Source: Hymenobacter edaphi
GTDB lineage: Bacteria; Bacteroidota; Bacteroidia; Cytophagales; Hymenobacteraceae
Assembly (NCBI RefSeq): GCF_003258365.1
Contig: NZ_QHKM01000014.1
Span: 1 to 64,000, forward strand
Direction: 5' to 3'
Length of the DNA: 64,000 nt
Numbering within the stretch: the first letter of the stretch is position 1; every line of letters begins with the position of its first letter. The notes beneath the pieces were generated by a model. It saw only the letters and a program-made list of their open reading frames with translations, ran no database searches and had not been told where the DNA came from. Of the stretch, positions 1-8,737 are shown in pieces. The position numbers and the translations under genes were made by a program.

Positions 1-630
1 ATCCATGCCCCGGAGGTGGTCACCACGCTCCTGACCGAGGCCGGCACGCTGGTGAATCAAGCCCTTGATGCCGTGGGTATTAAGAAGGAAATTCCGCTGG
101 TGGTGCCGCCCCACCCTCACAACCACCTCCTGGGCGAAACCTTTACCACGCTCGGCGCCATCCGCTTCGGCGACTACGTGTCGAAAATCAGCGTGGCCCC
201 GCTCTCAGCTAACGTGCAGGCGCTGGCCGGCGAGCAGGTGAAGATTACCGACCAAGCCGGCTGGCGCGACCTGGTGGTGGACTTCTTCCGCGCCCAGGGC
301 GCCGAGTATGAGCTGCGCGCCCAGCTCTGCACCGACCTGCAGGCTATGCCCGTGGAAGACGCCGCTGTAGACTGGCCCCAGAACCAGAGCCCCTACCAGC
401 CCCTGGGCAAAATCGTTATTCCGGCCCAGGATGCCTTCAGCCCCGCCCGCCGGGCCTTCGCCGATGATGTGCTTTCGTTTAATCCGTTTCACTGCCTGCC
501 CGAGCACCTGCCGCTGGGCTCCATCAACCGGGCCCGCATCAAGGCCTACGAAACCTCCACGGCCTACCGCCACCGCATGAACGCCCAGCCCCGCCTGGAG
601 CCCCGCGACATCAATGAGCTGCCTCACTAA
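1..630 (+). CDS. Catalase-family protein, C-terminal part (5' end outside window)
   Basis: The frame is open to the left edge, so at least the N-terminal half lies outside the window; about 209 residues remain. The tail holds the stretch FNPFHCLPEHLPLGSINRAR followed by KAYETSTAYRHRMN, which resembles the C-terminal end of the small heme catalase family, where the final helix follows a PLG-x-NRAR motif. The family degrades hydrogen peroxide or related peroxides with heme. The heme-ligand Tyr and distal His would lie partly upstream, so activity cannot be judged. The GTG at 16 is probably not a real start. The next gene, in the same direction, starts 140 bases later and is unrelated. Confidence 0.7.
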   Translation: MHAPEVVTTLLTEAGTLVNQALDAVGIKKEIPLVVPPHPHNHLLGETFTTLGAIRFGDYVSKISVAPLSANVQALAGEQVKITDQAGWRDLVVDFFRAQGAEYELRAQLCTDLQAMPVEDAAVDWPQNQSPYQPLGKIVIPAQDAFSPARRAFADDVLSFNPFHCLPEHLPLGSINRARIKAYETSTAYRHRMNAQPRLEPRDINELPH

Positions 631-770
631 GCTCGCGCCGTCGGGGCAGTAGCAGACCGGAAGCCAACCGGAGGCGCTGCCTGCCGCGTGCCCCCGGGCT
701 GGCCAACCCTGGCCGGGGCCGGGCCGTTGATTCACCTTTTGGCAACTCCGAGTTGTCTAACCTGTCGGTT

Positions 771-1835
771 ATGCTGCACCTGGAACGCATGAAATGGGGA
801 CGCATCGCGCTGGCCTGGCTGTTGTTTGCCCTGTTCATGATGGGGCTTGTCTACGGCCAGGCGGTTAGCCGGGGCGCGGCCGTGCACTGGCGCACCGTAG
901 TGCTGAGCCCGCTGCTGCACAGCCTGCTCTGGGCGCTGCTTACGCCGGTGGTGTTTGCCCTGGCGTCCCGCTTCGACCTGACGGCTGGCCGCCGCGGCTT
1001 ATTGGTCAAGCTCCTGGTGCACGTCGCGGCCGGGGTCGCGCTGACGGTGGGCTACCGGGCCGTGTATGTGCTGGTGCTGCGCCTGCTGGCCGTGCCCGGC
1101 ACGGAGGTGAGCTGGGCCGCCATCGTGTCCTCGCTCAACGTGTGGGTGCCCATGTACTGGATGCTGCTGCTGGCCGCCTACGCCCTGGAGTACTCCGACC
1201 GGTACCGCCACCGCAGCCTGGAAGCGGCCCGCCTGGAAACCCAGCTGGTGCAGGCGCAGCTACAGGCGCTGAAGATGCAGCTCAAGCCCCACTTCCTCTT
1301 TAACGCCCTCAACGCCATTGCCGCCCTGACCGGCGACGACCCCAAGGCCGGGCAGCGCATGATGGGCAAGCTGGGACAGTTTCTGCGCGTGGTGCTCGAC
1401 CACTCCGACGCCCAGCAGGTTACCCTGGAGCAGGAGCTGCAGTTCACGGCCCTGTACCTGGAAATCGAGCAGATTCGCTTCAGCGACCGGCTCACGCTCT
1501 GCTACGAGGTGGACCCGGAAACTCGCCCCGCGCTGGTGCCGAGCCTGTTGCTGCAGCCGCTGGTGGAAAACGCCGTGCGCCACGGCATTGCCCGCAACCC
1601 CGACGGCGGAACCGTCTGCCTGCGGGCCACGCGGCAGGGCGAGCGGTTGCAACTGGGCGTGTACGACGACGGGCCGGGGGCACCCGGCTTTGACGGCGCC
1701 TGGGGCATCGGCCTGCGCAACACCGAGGACCGGCTGCGCGCCCTGCACGGAGCTGGGGCCAGCCTGCGCATCGATACGGGCGCAGGCCAGGGCTTCACCG
1801 TCTGGCTGGATTTGCCCTTCATTACTACTGCCTAA
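771..1835 (+). CDS. LytS/YpdA-type sensor histidine kinase
   Basis: About 354 residues. The N-terminal 140 residues hold four hydrophobic segments, consistent with an inner-membrane sensor without a large periplasmic domain. A coiled linker (SLEAARLETQLVQAQLQAL) leads to the His_kinase domain, with the phosphoacceptor in LKPHFLFNALNAI (His about 174). A GHKL ATPase domain follows, with an N box (PLVENAVRHG) and glycine boxes (DDGPGAPG, WGIGLRNTEDRLRALHG). The family phosphorylates LytTR response regulators, and one starts 17 bases downstream. A TTG at 753 would add six residues; I prefer the ATG at 771. The input signal cannot be read from the sequence. Confidence 0.92.
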   Translation: MLHLERMKWGRIALAWLLFALFMMGLVYGQAVSRGAAVHWRTVVLSPLLHSLLWALLTPVVFALASRFDLTAGRRGLLVKLLVHVAAGVALTVGYRAVYVLVLRLLAVPGTEVSWAAIVSSLNVWVPMYWMLLLAAYALEYSDRYRHRSLEAARLETQLVQAQLQALKMQLKPHFLFNALNAIAALTGDDPKAGQRMMGKLGQFLRVVLDHSDAQQVTLEQELQFTALYLEIEQIRFSDRLTLCYEVDPETRPALVPSLLLQPLVENAVRHGIARNPDGGTVCLRATRQGERLQLGVYDDGPGAPGFDGAWGIGLRNTEDRLRALHGAGASLRIDTGAGQGFTVWLDLPFITTA

Positions 1836-1852
1836 CCTTACCCGCTTCGCTG

Positions 1853-2587
1853 TTGGAACCCTTCCGTACCCTGCTTGTCGACGACGAACCCCTGGCCCGT
1901 CGGCGCCTGGCCCAGCTGCTGGGCGAGACGACGGACTTTGCCGTGCACGGGGAGTGCCGCAACGGCGCGGAAGCCCTTGCCGCCCTGCAGCAGGGCCCGG
2001 CCGTGGACGTGGTGTTCCTGGACGTGCAGATGCCCGACCTGAGCGGGGTGCAAGTGTTGCGCCAACTGGAGGGCGACGGGCCCTGGCCGCTGGTGGTGTT
2101 CGTGACGGCCTACGACCAGTACACGCTGCAGGCCTTCGAAACCCACGCCGTGGACTACCTGCTCAAACCCCTGGACGAGGAGCGGTTCCACGAGTGCCTG
2201 GCCCACCTGCGCCGCCTGCTGGCCCAGCGCCGGCCACATCCCGCGCCGCCGGCTGAGCAGCTGCTGGTCAAGCAGCCCGGGCACTACTACTTCGTGGCGG
2301 CCGAGCAGGTGCAGTACCTGGAAGCCCGCGGCAACTACGTCACCCTGCACGCCGACGGGCGGCAGCACCAGTTGCGCGCCACGCTCGGCCAGCTCGAAAA
2401 CCGACTTGACCCCAACAGCTTTCTGCGCGTGCACCGCTCGCTGGTCGTCAACACCCGCTACCTCAAGGACCTGCGTCCCTGGACCCGCGGCGAGTACTTG
2501 CTGACCCTACAAGACGGCACTCACCTGACTTCCTCGCGCGGCTACGCCGAGAATATCCAGCGCTTTCTAAAAGGGTTTGCGCTCTAA
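1853..2587 (+). CDS. LytTR-family response regulator
   Basis: 244 residues. An N-terminal receiver domain has the acidic pair DDEP, the phospho-acceptor Asp57 in VVFLDVQMPDLSG, the switch Thr in VFVTAYDQYT and the Lys of LLKPLDEERF. A C-terminal LytTR DNA-binding domain (about 140-244) carries YLEARGNYVTLHADG and FLRVHRSLVVN. It is the evident partner of the kinase immediately upstream. The start is TTG, forced by the position of the first beta strand (FRTLLVDDE); no in-frame ATG lies early enough. LytTR regulators usually bind paired direct repeats near target promoters; I did not identify such sites here. Confidence 0.92.
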   Translation: MEPFRTLLVDDEPLARRRLAQLLGETTDFAVHGECRNGAEALAALQQGPAVDVVFLDVQMPDLSGVQVLRQLEGDGPWPLVVFVTAYDQYTLQAFETHAVDYLLKPLDEERFHECLAHLRRLLAQRRPHPAPPAEQLLVKQPGHYYFVAAEQVQYLEARGNYVTLHADGRQHQLRATLGQLENRLDPNSFLRVHRSLVVNTRYLKDLRPWTRGEYLLTLQDGTHLTSSRGYAENIQRFLKGFAL

Positions 2588-2780
2588 GCCGAAGAAAGCT
2601 TTTTGCAAGTGTAGGGCGTGCCATTCATCCCGCAAATAGTCCTACTCGTCCCACAATAGCCCACGCGCCGGCCCATCCGGCGTATGCACAGCTATGTCCG
2701 GGCCAAACGGCCGCGACCTAACCCAGGCGAAGGGAAACAGCCGGTTGCGGCCATACCCGTTTGCCGCTACCGTTTTGCAC

Positions 2781-3329
2781 ATGCCAACTTCTACTTATGC
2801 TGACACGGAGCAGGACCTGGTCCAGCGCCTGCGCGGCCGCGACGAAGCGGCCATGGCCCTGTTCTATGACCGGTACGCGCTGAGCCTCTTCCATGTCATT
2901 CACCGGCTGGTACGGCACCAGGCCGCGGCCGAGGACGTGCTGCAGGAGAGCATGATTAAAATCTGGTTTGCCTTTGCGCAATACAACCCCGCGCGGGGCC
3001 GCCTCTATACCTGGGCCCTAAACGTGTGCAAGCACGCGGCCATCGACCACATGCGCGTCCAGCGCGGTCGCAGCCAGCGCACCGATTCCCTTCACGAAAG
3101 CCTGGAAGCGCACCTGCTGAGCATTCCGGGGTTTCAGACCGAGCACATCGGCGTGGCCGACTGGCCCGGGCAGCTGCGCCCGCACTACCAGTGCGTACTG
3201 GACCTGCTCTACTTCGGGGGCTGTACTCAGGAGGAGGCCGCTGAAACGCTGGGGTGGCCGCTGGGCACGGTCAAGACCCGGGCGCGGCAGGCCTTAAAGG
3301 AGCTGGCCGGCCGGTTGCAGGAAGCATAG
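2781..3329 (+). CDS. RNA polymerase ECF sigma factor
   Basis: 182 residues from the ATG at 2781. An upstream in-frame ATG at 2694 would add 29 residues of low-quality sequence, and the ECF core begins right after 2781. Region 2 runs from DEAAMALFYDRYALSLF through EDVLQESMIKIWF; region 4 is the helix-turn-helix GGCTQEEAAETLGWPLGTVK. The protein directs RNA polymerase to a specific promoter set. No anti-sigma gene (zinc-binding or membrane type) lies beside it: the next gene is an alpha/beta hydrolase, 42 bases on. Control must therefore come from elsewhere or from transcription. Confidence 0.92.
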   Translation: MPTSTYADTEQDLVQRLRGRDEAAMALFYDRYALSLFHVIHRLVRHQAAAEDVLQESMIKIWFAFAQYNPARGRLYTWALNVCKHAAIDHMRVQRGRSQRTDSLHESLEAHLLSIPGFQTEHIGVADWPGQLRPHYQCVLDLLYFGGCTQEEAAETLGWPLGTVKTRARQALKELAGRLQEA

Positions 3330-3371
3330 CAAGAAGTTTAATCCATTTTTTCACCCCTTACCTTTTCTTAC

Positions 3372-4235
3372 ATGAGCTACATCAAAGTCGGCCAGGATGC
3401 CAACGGCGAAGACATCAAGCTGCACTACACCGACCAAGGCTCCGGTGCCCCGGTGGTGCTCATCCACGGCTGGCCCCAGTGCCACGAGGCCTGGACCTAC
3501 CAGCTGGGCGAACTGCCCAAGCACGGCATTCGCGCCATTGCCTATACCCGCCGCGGCTTCGGCAACTCCTCCCAGCCCTTCGAGGGCTACGACTACGACA
3601 CGCTGGCCGACGATTTGAAGGCCGTGCTCGACACGCTGAACTTGCAGAACGTGACGCTGGTGGGCTTTTCCATGGGCGGCGGCGAGGTGGCCCGCTACAT
3701 GAGCCGCCACGGCGGCGCCCGCGTGGCCAAGGTCGTATTCGTTTCCTCGGTGACGCCCTATCTGCTCAAAACCGACGACAACCCCGACGGCGTGGACAAG
3801 TCTACCTTCGACGACATCCAGCAGAACCTGGCCAAGGACCGGTTCGACTTCCTGCAGACCTTCGGCAAGCAGTTCTACGGCGAAGGGGCGCTGAGCAAGC
3901 CCGTCAGCCAGGCCGTGCTGGACTGGTCGTTTGGCATGGCCTCGCTCGGCTCGCACCAAGCCACGGTAGCCTGCGCCCACGCCTTTGCCGAAACCGACTT
4001 CCGTCCCGATTTGGCCGGCATCCGGGTGCCCGCGCTGGTAATTCACGGCGAAGACGATAAGACGGTGCCCATCAAAAACAGCGGCGACCGGATGAAAAAC
4101 CACCTGCCCCACGCCACTTACATCACCTACAGCGACGCCCCGCACGGGTTGTTCATCACCGAGAAAGAAAAGCTCAACCGCGACCTGATTGACTTTGTCA
4201 CCGGCACGGAGGTGCGCGGCGGGCAGGTCAGTTAA
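3372..4235 (+). CDS. Alpha/beta hydrolase, non-heme chloroperoxidase-like
   Basis: 287 residues, single alpha/beta hydrolase domain. Oxyanion region HGWP (32-35), nucleophile Ser100 in GFSMGGGE, acid Asp228 or Asp229 in HGEDDKTVP, and His258 in DAPHGLF complete the triad. The HGWP plus GFSMGGGE pairing is typical of the bacterial cofactor-free haloperoxidase/arylesterase group, which hydrolyses small esters and shows perhydrolase activity in vitro. No signal peptide is visible, so it is probably cytoplasmic. It may be co-transcribed with the sigma factor 42 bases upstream and ends just before a strong hairpin terminator. The natural substrate is unknown. Confidence 0.88.
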   Translation: MSYIKVGQDANGEDIKLHYTDQGSGAPVVLIHGWPQCHEAWTYQLGELPKHGIRAIAYTRRGFGNSSQPFEGYDYDTLADDLKAVLDTLNLQNVTLVGFSMGGGEVARYMSRHGGARVAKVVFVSSVTPYLLKTDDNPDGVDKSTFDDIQQNLAKDRFDFLQTFGKQFYGEGALSKPVSQAVLDWSFGMASLGSHQATVACAHAFAETDFRPDLAGIRVPALVIHGEDDKTVPIKNSGDRMKNHLPHATYITYSDAPHGLFITEKEKLNRDLIDFVTGTEVRGGQVS

Positions 4236-4256
4236 CGGCCCGGCGCTGCTCCCCAG

Positions 4257-4290
4257 GTCCGGCTCTGCGTGCAGGGCCGGACTTTTTTTT
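4257..4290 (+). terminator. Intrinsic terminator after the haloperoxidase-like gene
   Basis: GTCCGGC at 4257-4263 pairs with GCCGGAC at 4276-4282, a perfect 7-bp stem, followed directly by eight T residues (4283-4290). It separates the hydrolase from the alcohol dehydrogenase downstream. Confidence 0.85.
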
Positions 4291-4389
4291 AGCGCGTCGG
4301 AGCAAGCCGCACCCTTTTTCGCCTTGCGCCACGTACAGTAAGTTTCTTGCCCATCAGCCCTTACTTCTCATCTTCAACCCACTTTTTCC

Positions 4390-5556
4390 ATGAAAGCCCT
4401 CCGAATCCACGGCATGCGCGACGTGCGCGTTGACACGGTCGACGACCCCACCATCCAGGACGACCGCGACGCCATCATCCGCGTCACGAGCACGGCCATT
4501 TGCGGGTCCGACCTGCACATCTACAACGGCAGCATCCCGCAGCCCCGCCCCATGACGCTGGGCCACGAGTTCATGGGCATTGTGGAGGAAGTAGGCAAGG
4601 GCGTGAGCAACCTCAAGCGCGGCGACCGGGTGGTGGTACCCTTCCCCATTGCCTGCGGCCACTGCCTGTTCTGTAACCACGAGCTGCCCGGCCACTGCGA
4701 AAACTCTAACCCCGAGCACTACGGCCCCGAGGGCGGCCTGCTCACGGAGAAAGGCGGCGCTTTATTCGGCTACACGGATTTGTATGGCGGCTACGATGGC
4801 GGCCAGGCCGAATACGCCCGCGTGCCCTACGCCGACTTTGGCCCCCGCAAAGTACCCGACAACCTTACCGACGAGCAGGTGCTGTTTCTCACTGACATCT
4901 TCCCCACCGGCTATTCCGGTATTGACTGGGCGAATGTGAAGGGCGGCGAAATCGTGGCCATTTTCGGCTCGGGCCCCGTAGGCATCATGGCCGCTAAGTC
5001 AGCCTGGCTGCGCGGGGCCTCGCGCGTCATCATCGTCGATACCCAGCAGTACCGGCTGGATTTGGCCAAGAAAGCCGCCAACGCCGAGGGTATTTTGTGG
5101 GAAGACCACCAGCAGGTCGTGGACGCCATCCGCAGCATGTCGGGCGGCTACGGCGCGCACGTGTGCGTGGAAGCCGTGGGCTTCGAGCCCGACCGCAGCC
5201 TGCTCGACCGGGCCAAGGCCGTTGTGAACCTGGAGAAAGGCTCCGACAAGGTCTTGCTGGCCTGCATGAGCGCCGTGCGCCGTGGCGGCTTCGTGTCGGT
5301 GCTGGGCGTATACTCCTCGCCCTTCGACAACTTTCCCATCCACCAGTTCTTCGACAAGGGCATCATCATGCAGGGCGGCCAGGCCCCCGCGCACAAGCAC
5401 ATCGACAAGCTGTTGCAACACGTGGCCAACGGCGACGTGCGCCTCGACGACATCATCTCCCACCGCCTGCCCCTCTCGCAGGCCCCCCACGGCTACGACA
5501 TTTTCCGCCACAAAAAGGACAACTGCACCAAGGTGGTGCTCACGCCCGGCGCGTAG
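4390..5556 (+). CDS. Zinc-dependent alcohol dehydrogenase (formaldehyde-dehydrogenase-like group)
   Basis: 388 residues of the medium-chain dehydrogenase superfamily. Catalytic zinc ligands are visible as Cys38 (AICGSDLH) and His59-Glu60 (LGHEFMG). The structural zinc loop has Cys89, Cys92, Cys95 and Cys103. The Rossmann motif is IFGSGPVGIMAAKSA, with an acidic residue (IIVD) after the second strand suggesting NAD rather than NADP. Length and the CGHCLFC pattern fit the formaldehyde/threonine-dehydrogenase-like branch rather than short ADHs. It has its own transcription unit after the terminator at 4257-4290. The substrate cannot be fixed from sequence. Confidence 0.9.
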   Translation: MKALRIHGMRDVRVDTVDDPTIQDDRDAIIRVTSTAICGSDLHIYNGSIPQPRPMTLGHEFMGIVEEVGKGVSNLKRGDRVVVPFPIACGHCLFCNHELPGHCENSNPEHYGPEGGLLTEKGGALFGYTDLYGGYDGGQAEYARVPYADFGPRKVPDNLTDEQVLFLTDIFPTGYSGIDWANVKGGEIVAIFGSGPVGIMAAKSAWLRGASRVIIVDTQQYRLDLAKKAANAEGILWEDHQQVVDAIRSMSGGYGAHVCVEAVGFEPDRSLLDRAKAVVNLEKGSDKVLLACMSAVRRGGFVSVLGVYSSPFDNFPIHQFFDKGIIMQGGQAPAHKHIDKLLQHVANGDVRLDDIISHRLPLSQAPHGYDIFRHKKDNCTKVVLTPGA

Positions 5557-5640
5557 CCAGCCGATTTGGGCCGTTCGGCGGCCCTTTACGTTACAGCTTG
5601 GCGGCCCGTGTGGCGGCCGGGCAGCTTGTTCTCTTTTGCT

Positions 5641-6564
5641 ATGGCACTTCATTTCATCCGGCGGGGCTCCGGCTCGCCCCTGCTCCTGGTTCACGGCATT
5701 GGCGGCAGCTGCCGCTCCTGGAGCACGATTCTCGACGCCCTGGCGGCCGAGCACGAGGTCATCGCCGTGGACTTGCCCGGGCACGGGGCGTCGCCGCCGC
5801 TGGCGGGGCCGCACACCATCGGCACGCTGGCCGATGCGCTGACGGCCTTTCTGGCCGAGCAGGGCCTGCTGGGCATCGACGCGGTGGGCAGCTCCATGGG
5901 CGCCCGGCTGGTGCTGGAGCTGGCCCGGCGCGGCGGGGTGCTGGGCGCCGTGGTGTCGCTGGACCCGGGCGGCTTCTGGGAAGGTTGGGAGGTGCCGTTC
6001 TTCTACCATTCCGTGGCCCTGTCGCAAAAGCTGGTGACGGCCCTGCAGCCGGTGATGCCCACGCTGATGCACTCGGCGGCGGGGCGCACGGCGCTGCTGC
6101 CCCAGTTTTCGGCCCGGCCCTGGGCCGTGGATGCTCAGCTGGCGCAGGAAGAAATGCACTCCCTGGCCCACACGCCCGTCTTTGCGGAATTGCTGGACGC
6201 GCTGGCGCACGGCGAGGTACAGCAGGGCGCCGCAAAAGGCAGTTTGCCGGCCCCGCTCGTCATTGGCTGGGGGCGGCACGACCGGGTGTGTTTGCCCGGC
6301 CAGGCGCCGCGGGCCCTGGCCGCATTTCCCGATGCCCGCCTGTACTGGTTTGCCGACAGCGGGCACTTTCCCCAGTGGGACCAGCCCGCCGAAACTGTGC
6401 GCCTGATTCTGGCCAGTGTGTCCCGGCAGTCGTTTCGCGACGAGGACATTGCTGCGGCGGACCGGCGGCCGATGAAGACCCGCGCACTACCGGGAGCGGC
6501 TGTCGCTGCCGCCGGGCTACTGGTCGTCGCCGGCGCACTCTGGCTGCTGCGCCGGCAGCGCTGA
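5641..6564 (+). CDS. Alpha/beta hydrolase with C-terminal membrane tail
   Basis: 307 residues from the ATG at 5641 (MALHFIRRGSG matches the usual first strand; the upstream extension to 5566 is unlikely). HGIGGS forms the oxyanion loop, Ser85 in GSSMGARL is the nucleophile, the acid lies in GWGRHDRV and the His in DSGHFPQWD. The last 30 residues form a hydrophobic helix (PGAAVAAAGLLVVAGALWLL) ending in RRQR, an unusual tail-anchor-like addition for this family. It implies membrane attachment with the enzyme in the cytoplasm. It ends before a shared terminator with a convergent SDR gene. The substrate is unknown. Confidence 0.82.
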   Translation: MALHFIRRGSGSPLLLVHGIGGSCRSWSTILDALAAEHEVIAVDLPGHGASPPLAGPHTIGTLADALTAFLAEQGLLGIDAVGSSMGARLVLELARRGGVLGAVVSLDPGGFWEGWEVPFFYHSVALSQKLVTALQPVMPTLMHSAAGRTALLPQFSARPWAVDAQLAQEEMHSLAHTPVFAELLDALAHGEVQQGAAKGSLPAPLVIGWGRHDRVCLPGQAPRALAAFPDARLYWFADSGHFPQWDQPAETVRLILASVSRQSFRDEDIAAADRRPMKTRALPGAAVAAAGLLVVAGALWLLRRQR

Positions 6565-6591
6565 CCGACCGGGAAGGCCACAAGCCAAGTA

Positions 6592-6629
6592 GCAAAAAGC
6601 CCGCCCAGAATTCTGGCCGGGCTTTTTGC
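6592..6629. terminator. Bidirectional terminator between convergent genes
   Basis: GCAAAAAGCCCG (6592-6603) pairs perfectly with CGGGCTTTTTGC (6618-6629), and the loop contains the further palindrome CCAGAATTCTGG. A-tract and T-tract flank the GC stem on both sides, so it can serve both convergent genes. Confidence 0.85.
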
Positions 6630-6648
6630 GGTCAATAAGGCAGCGCTA

Positions 6649-7443
6649 CTACTTGCTTTCCGGCTGCATCTGCATGTTCATCATGGTGGCCAGCATGGAG
6701 TCGGGGAAGAACACGCTGGAGGCAAAGTTCATCTTGGCCCCGAAGGTGGGCAGCACCCGGGCTTCGCCGTTTAGCAGGCCCTTATAGCCGCCTTCAGCCA
6801 CTTCCTGGGCCGTGGCTTTCTTGCTTTGGCCCACCTTGGTGTCTTCGGCGTTGGCCACGCGGAAAAAGTCGGTTTCCGTAGCCGGGGGGCACAGGATAGT
6901 CATCGTCACGTCGGACTTCATTTCCTTGAGCTCCTGCTGCAGGGCCTCAGAGAAGCTCAGCACGAAGGCTTTGGTGGCGGCGTACACGGCCTGGCGCGGG
7001 TTAGGCAGGAACGAGACTACTGAGCCCAGCTGCAGAATTTTGCCGGCGTTGCGGGTGGTCATTTCGCGCAGGAAGAGCTTGGTGAGCGTCATCAGCGCCA
7101 GCACGTTCACGTGCACGATGCCCATCTCCTTTTGCAAATCGGTTTCCACAAACAACCCCGCCTCGCCAAAGCCGGCGTCGTTGACCAGTACGTCGACCTG
7201 CAGGCCCTGGCGCTGGGTTTCCTCGAACAGGTGCAGCGGCCCCTCGTGGGTGCTCAAATCGGCAGGGATAACAACGGTTTGCACGCCGGCAAATTCCTGC
7301 TGGATGTTCTGCGCGGCTTGCTCCAGGTCACCGCCGGGACGGGCCGAGAGGATAAGTCGGTAGCCGTCGCGGGCAAAGCAGCGGGCAAGTTCAAAGCCGA
7401 TGCCGCTGGACGCACCGGTAATCAGGACGGTTTGGTTGGCCAT
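6649..7443 (-). CDS. SDR family oxidoreductase
   Basis: 264 residues from the ATG at 7443; the 16-residue upstream extension lacks conservation features. The classical short-chain dehydrogenase pattern is complete: TGASSGIG cofactor motif near the N terminus, an NNAG-like strand (LVNDAGFGE), and a catalytic Ser...Tyr-x3-Lys (GSVVSF then YAATK). Length fits the DltE/YqjQ-like branch of ketoreductases. The C terminus (MLATMMNMQMQPESK) is Met-rich. It is transcribed toward the shared terminator and appears monocistronic. The substrate is unknown. Confidence 0.88.
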   Translation of the reverse strand: MANQTVLITGASSGIGFELARCFARDGYRLILSARPGGDLEQAAQNIQQEFAGVQTVVIPADLSTHEGPLHLFEETQRQGLQVDVLVNDAGFGEAGLFVETDLQKEMGIVHVNVLALMTLTKLFLREMTTRNAGKILQLGSVVSFLPNPRQAVYAATKAFVLSFSEALQQELKEMKSDVTMTILCPPATETDFFRVANAEDTKVGQSKKATAQEVAEGGYKGLLNGEARVLPTFGAKMNFASSVFFPDSMLATMMNMQMQPESK

Positions 7444-7711
7444 AAGGTTGAGATTGGTAAGAAGTGGAGGAAGACCTAAATCAGTAAGCAAGTCGCTAGG
7501 AGGGTTGGAAATTCTTACCCCGCAGTCTGCCCGAAGGTTACGATTACTTGCGGGGAGTGCGCCTGAAGGGCGTACCGGGGCTGCCGGCCGTCGCCTGGGA
7601 CTACACCCAGTGCCGAATTACCCAGGCCAGGGCCAGGGCATCGGCCAGCCACAGTAGGCCACGCTACAGCCTCGCCCTACTATAAAAACGAAGCAGAACC
7701 TGCAGGCTAGG

Positions 7712-7948
7712 CTACAAGGCACACCAGAGCAGCACCCCCAGCCATCCCCACAGCCCCCAGGGTATGTGCCCGGGTGCAGCGTCCACCACGCCCCAACCGA
7801 GCATCAGGCCCAGCAGGAGCAGGCCCGTTACACTGCCAACCAGGCCGGCATAAGCGGCCCGGCTGGGTGTTGCCGGCCCGCTCAGTCGGCGGAGGCAGTA
7901 CCATGCCCCATACAAGGGCAAGGCCAGTAGCCAGAGCGGGTACATCAT
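7712..7948 (-). CDS. Small hypothetical membrane protein
   Basis: 78 residues with about three hydrophobic stretches (YPLWLLALPLYGAWYCL, AGLVGSVTGLLLLGLMLGWG, WGLWGWLGVLLWCAL). It resembles the short integral membrane proteins scattered through Bacteroidota genomes. An overlapping frame at 7707-7955 reads as arginine- and proline-rich shadow sequence, so I prefer this frame. No family is recognised. It is isolated, with 268 bases upstream of the SDR start region and 63 bases before the next gene on the same strand. Confidence 0.45.
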   Translation of the reverse strand: MMYPLWLLALPLYGAWYCLRRLSGPATPSRAAYAGLVGSVTGLLLLGLMLGWGVVDAAPGHIPWGLWGWLGVLLWCAL

Positions 7949-8011
7949 GGGGCAAGACAGAACCAGGTAGGAGAAATAGCAGCGCCGGCGGTAAAGAAAT
8001 CCTGGACTGGA

Positions 8012-8299
8012 TTAGGCTCCCGGCTGGTACAGCGGCTCTACCACCGCCAGGGCTTGAGCTACGGCAGCGGCCAAGGCCCGGGGCTCAATCTCGGCGGCCG
8101 CCTCGGGATAAGCTTGGTGGTATTCACGGGCCACCCAGCGGGCCGTCTCGGCGGTGCCCATCGATTGCCACAGCACCCGCAGTACTTCCCAGCGCCACAC
8201 ATGGGGCCCGGCGGGCGTACGCCGCCCGACCCAAACGGTGACCTGTCCGCTGGCGACGTGGGCCGTGGCCCGCACGATGTAAAAAGCCGGGGCGCTCAT
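8012..8299 (-). CDS. Hypothetical protein
   Basis: 95 residues from the ATG at 8299. The first half looks beta-rich (FYIVRATAHVASGQVTVWVGRR) and the second helical (ETARWVAREYHQAYPEAAAEIEP). The start codon overlaps the stop of the upstream gene by three bases (ATGA), indicating translational coupling. I do not recognise a family. The Trp-rich, acidic, soluble composition and the shared theme of W/Y residues with its neighbour suggest the two belong together. Confidence 0.6.
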   Translation of the reverse strand: MSAPAFYIVRATAHVASGQVTVWVGRRTPAGPHVWRWEVLRVLWQSMGTAETARWVAREYHQAYPEAAAEIEPRALAAAVAQALAVVEPLYQPGA

Positions 8300-8604
8300 G
8301 CCCGGGCCGGCGCAAGCCACGCGGCGCCGTAGTAGCGCTGGTGCAGGGCCAGCGCCTGCCGCAAGGCCCGGAGCACTTCGCCGCCCACCGCGTCAAACGT
8401 GGCAGCATCGAGCTGACGAAACTGCTCCCCCAGCCAGGTCGCGGTTTTACCGATTCCCCACTCGTTCCACAGCAGGTAGGGGAAGTCCCACTCCCACACG
8501 ATGCTGGGCTGGTATGAAAATTGGATGAGCAGCAGCAGCTCGGCCGTGGAGCCGGCCGGCTCGATATAGGCCCGCGCAAGGGCCGTGGAGGTACAGTCAG
8601 GCAC
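8296..8604 (-). CDS. Hypothetical protein, coupled to the downstream gene
   Basis: 102 residues beginning at a GTG (a stop lies four codons upstream, so a longer start is impossible). It is aromatic-rich (SYQPSIVWEWDFPYLLWNEW) with a helical C-terminal half (FDAVGGEVLRALRQALALHQ). No signal peptide or membrane segment. Its stop overlaps the start of the next gene (ATGA), so the pair forms a small operon. No family recognised; codon use is like its high-GC neighbours, suggesting a real gene. Confidence 0.6.
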   Translation of the reverse strand: MPDCTSTALARAYIEPAGSTAELLLLIQFSYQPSIVWEWDFPYLLWNEWGIGKTATWLGEQFRQLDAATFDAVGGEVLRALRQALALHQRYYGAAWLAPARA

Positions 8605-8682
8605 AGCAGTCGGCTAGAGGGCGGTACTGCTCCAAGACGAGTGCCGCGAAGGTCTGGTAAGAGAAAAAGGCGGAAAGTACAG

Positions 8683-8710
8683 GCGGGCCGAAAAGCGCTT
8701 TTCGACCCGC
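8683..8710 (-). terminator. Long inverted repeat, probable terminator of the Tat-SDR gene
   Basis: GCGGGCCGAAAAGC (8683-8696) pairs with GCTTTTCGACCCGC (8697-8710), a 14-bp stem with one wobble pair and almost no loop. It lies between two minus-strand genes. No clean T-run follows on the minus strand, so termination is inferred from the stem alone. Confidence 0.5.
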
Positions 8711-8737
8711 TTTGTTTGGGGCTGGAAAGCCGAGCTG

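Noticed and set aside
205-735. Long minus-strand open frame opposite the catalase fragment
   Set aside because: High-GC shadow frame; composition is Gly/Val/His-rich and without any recognisable motif.
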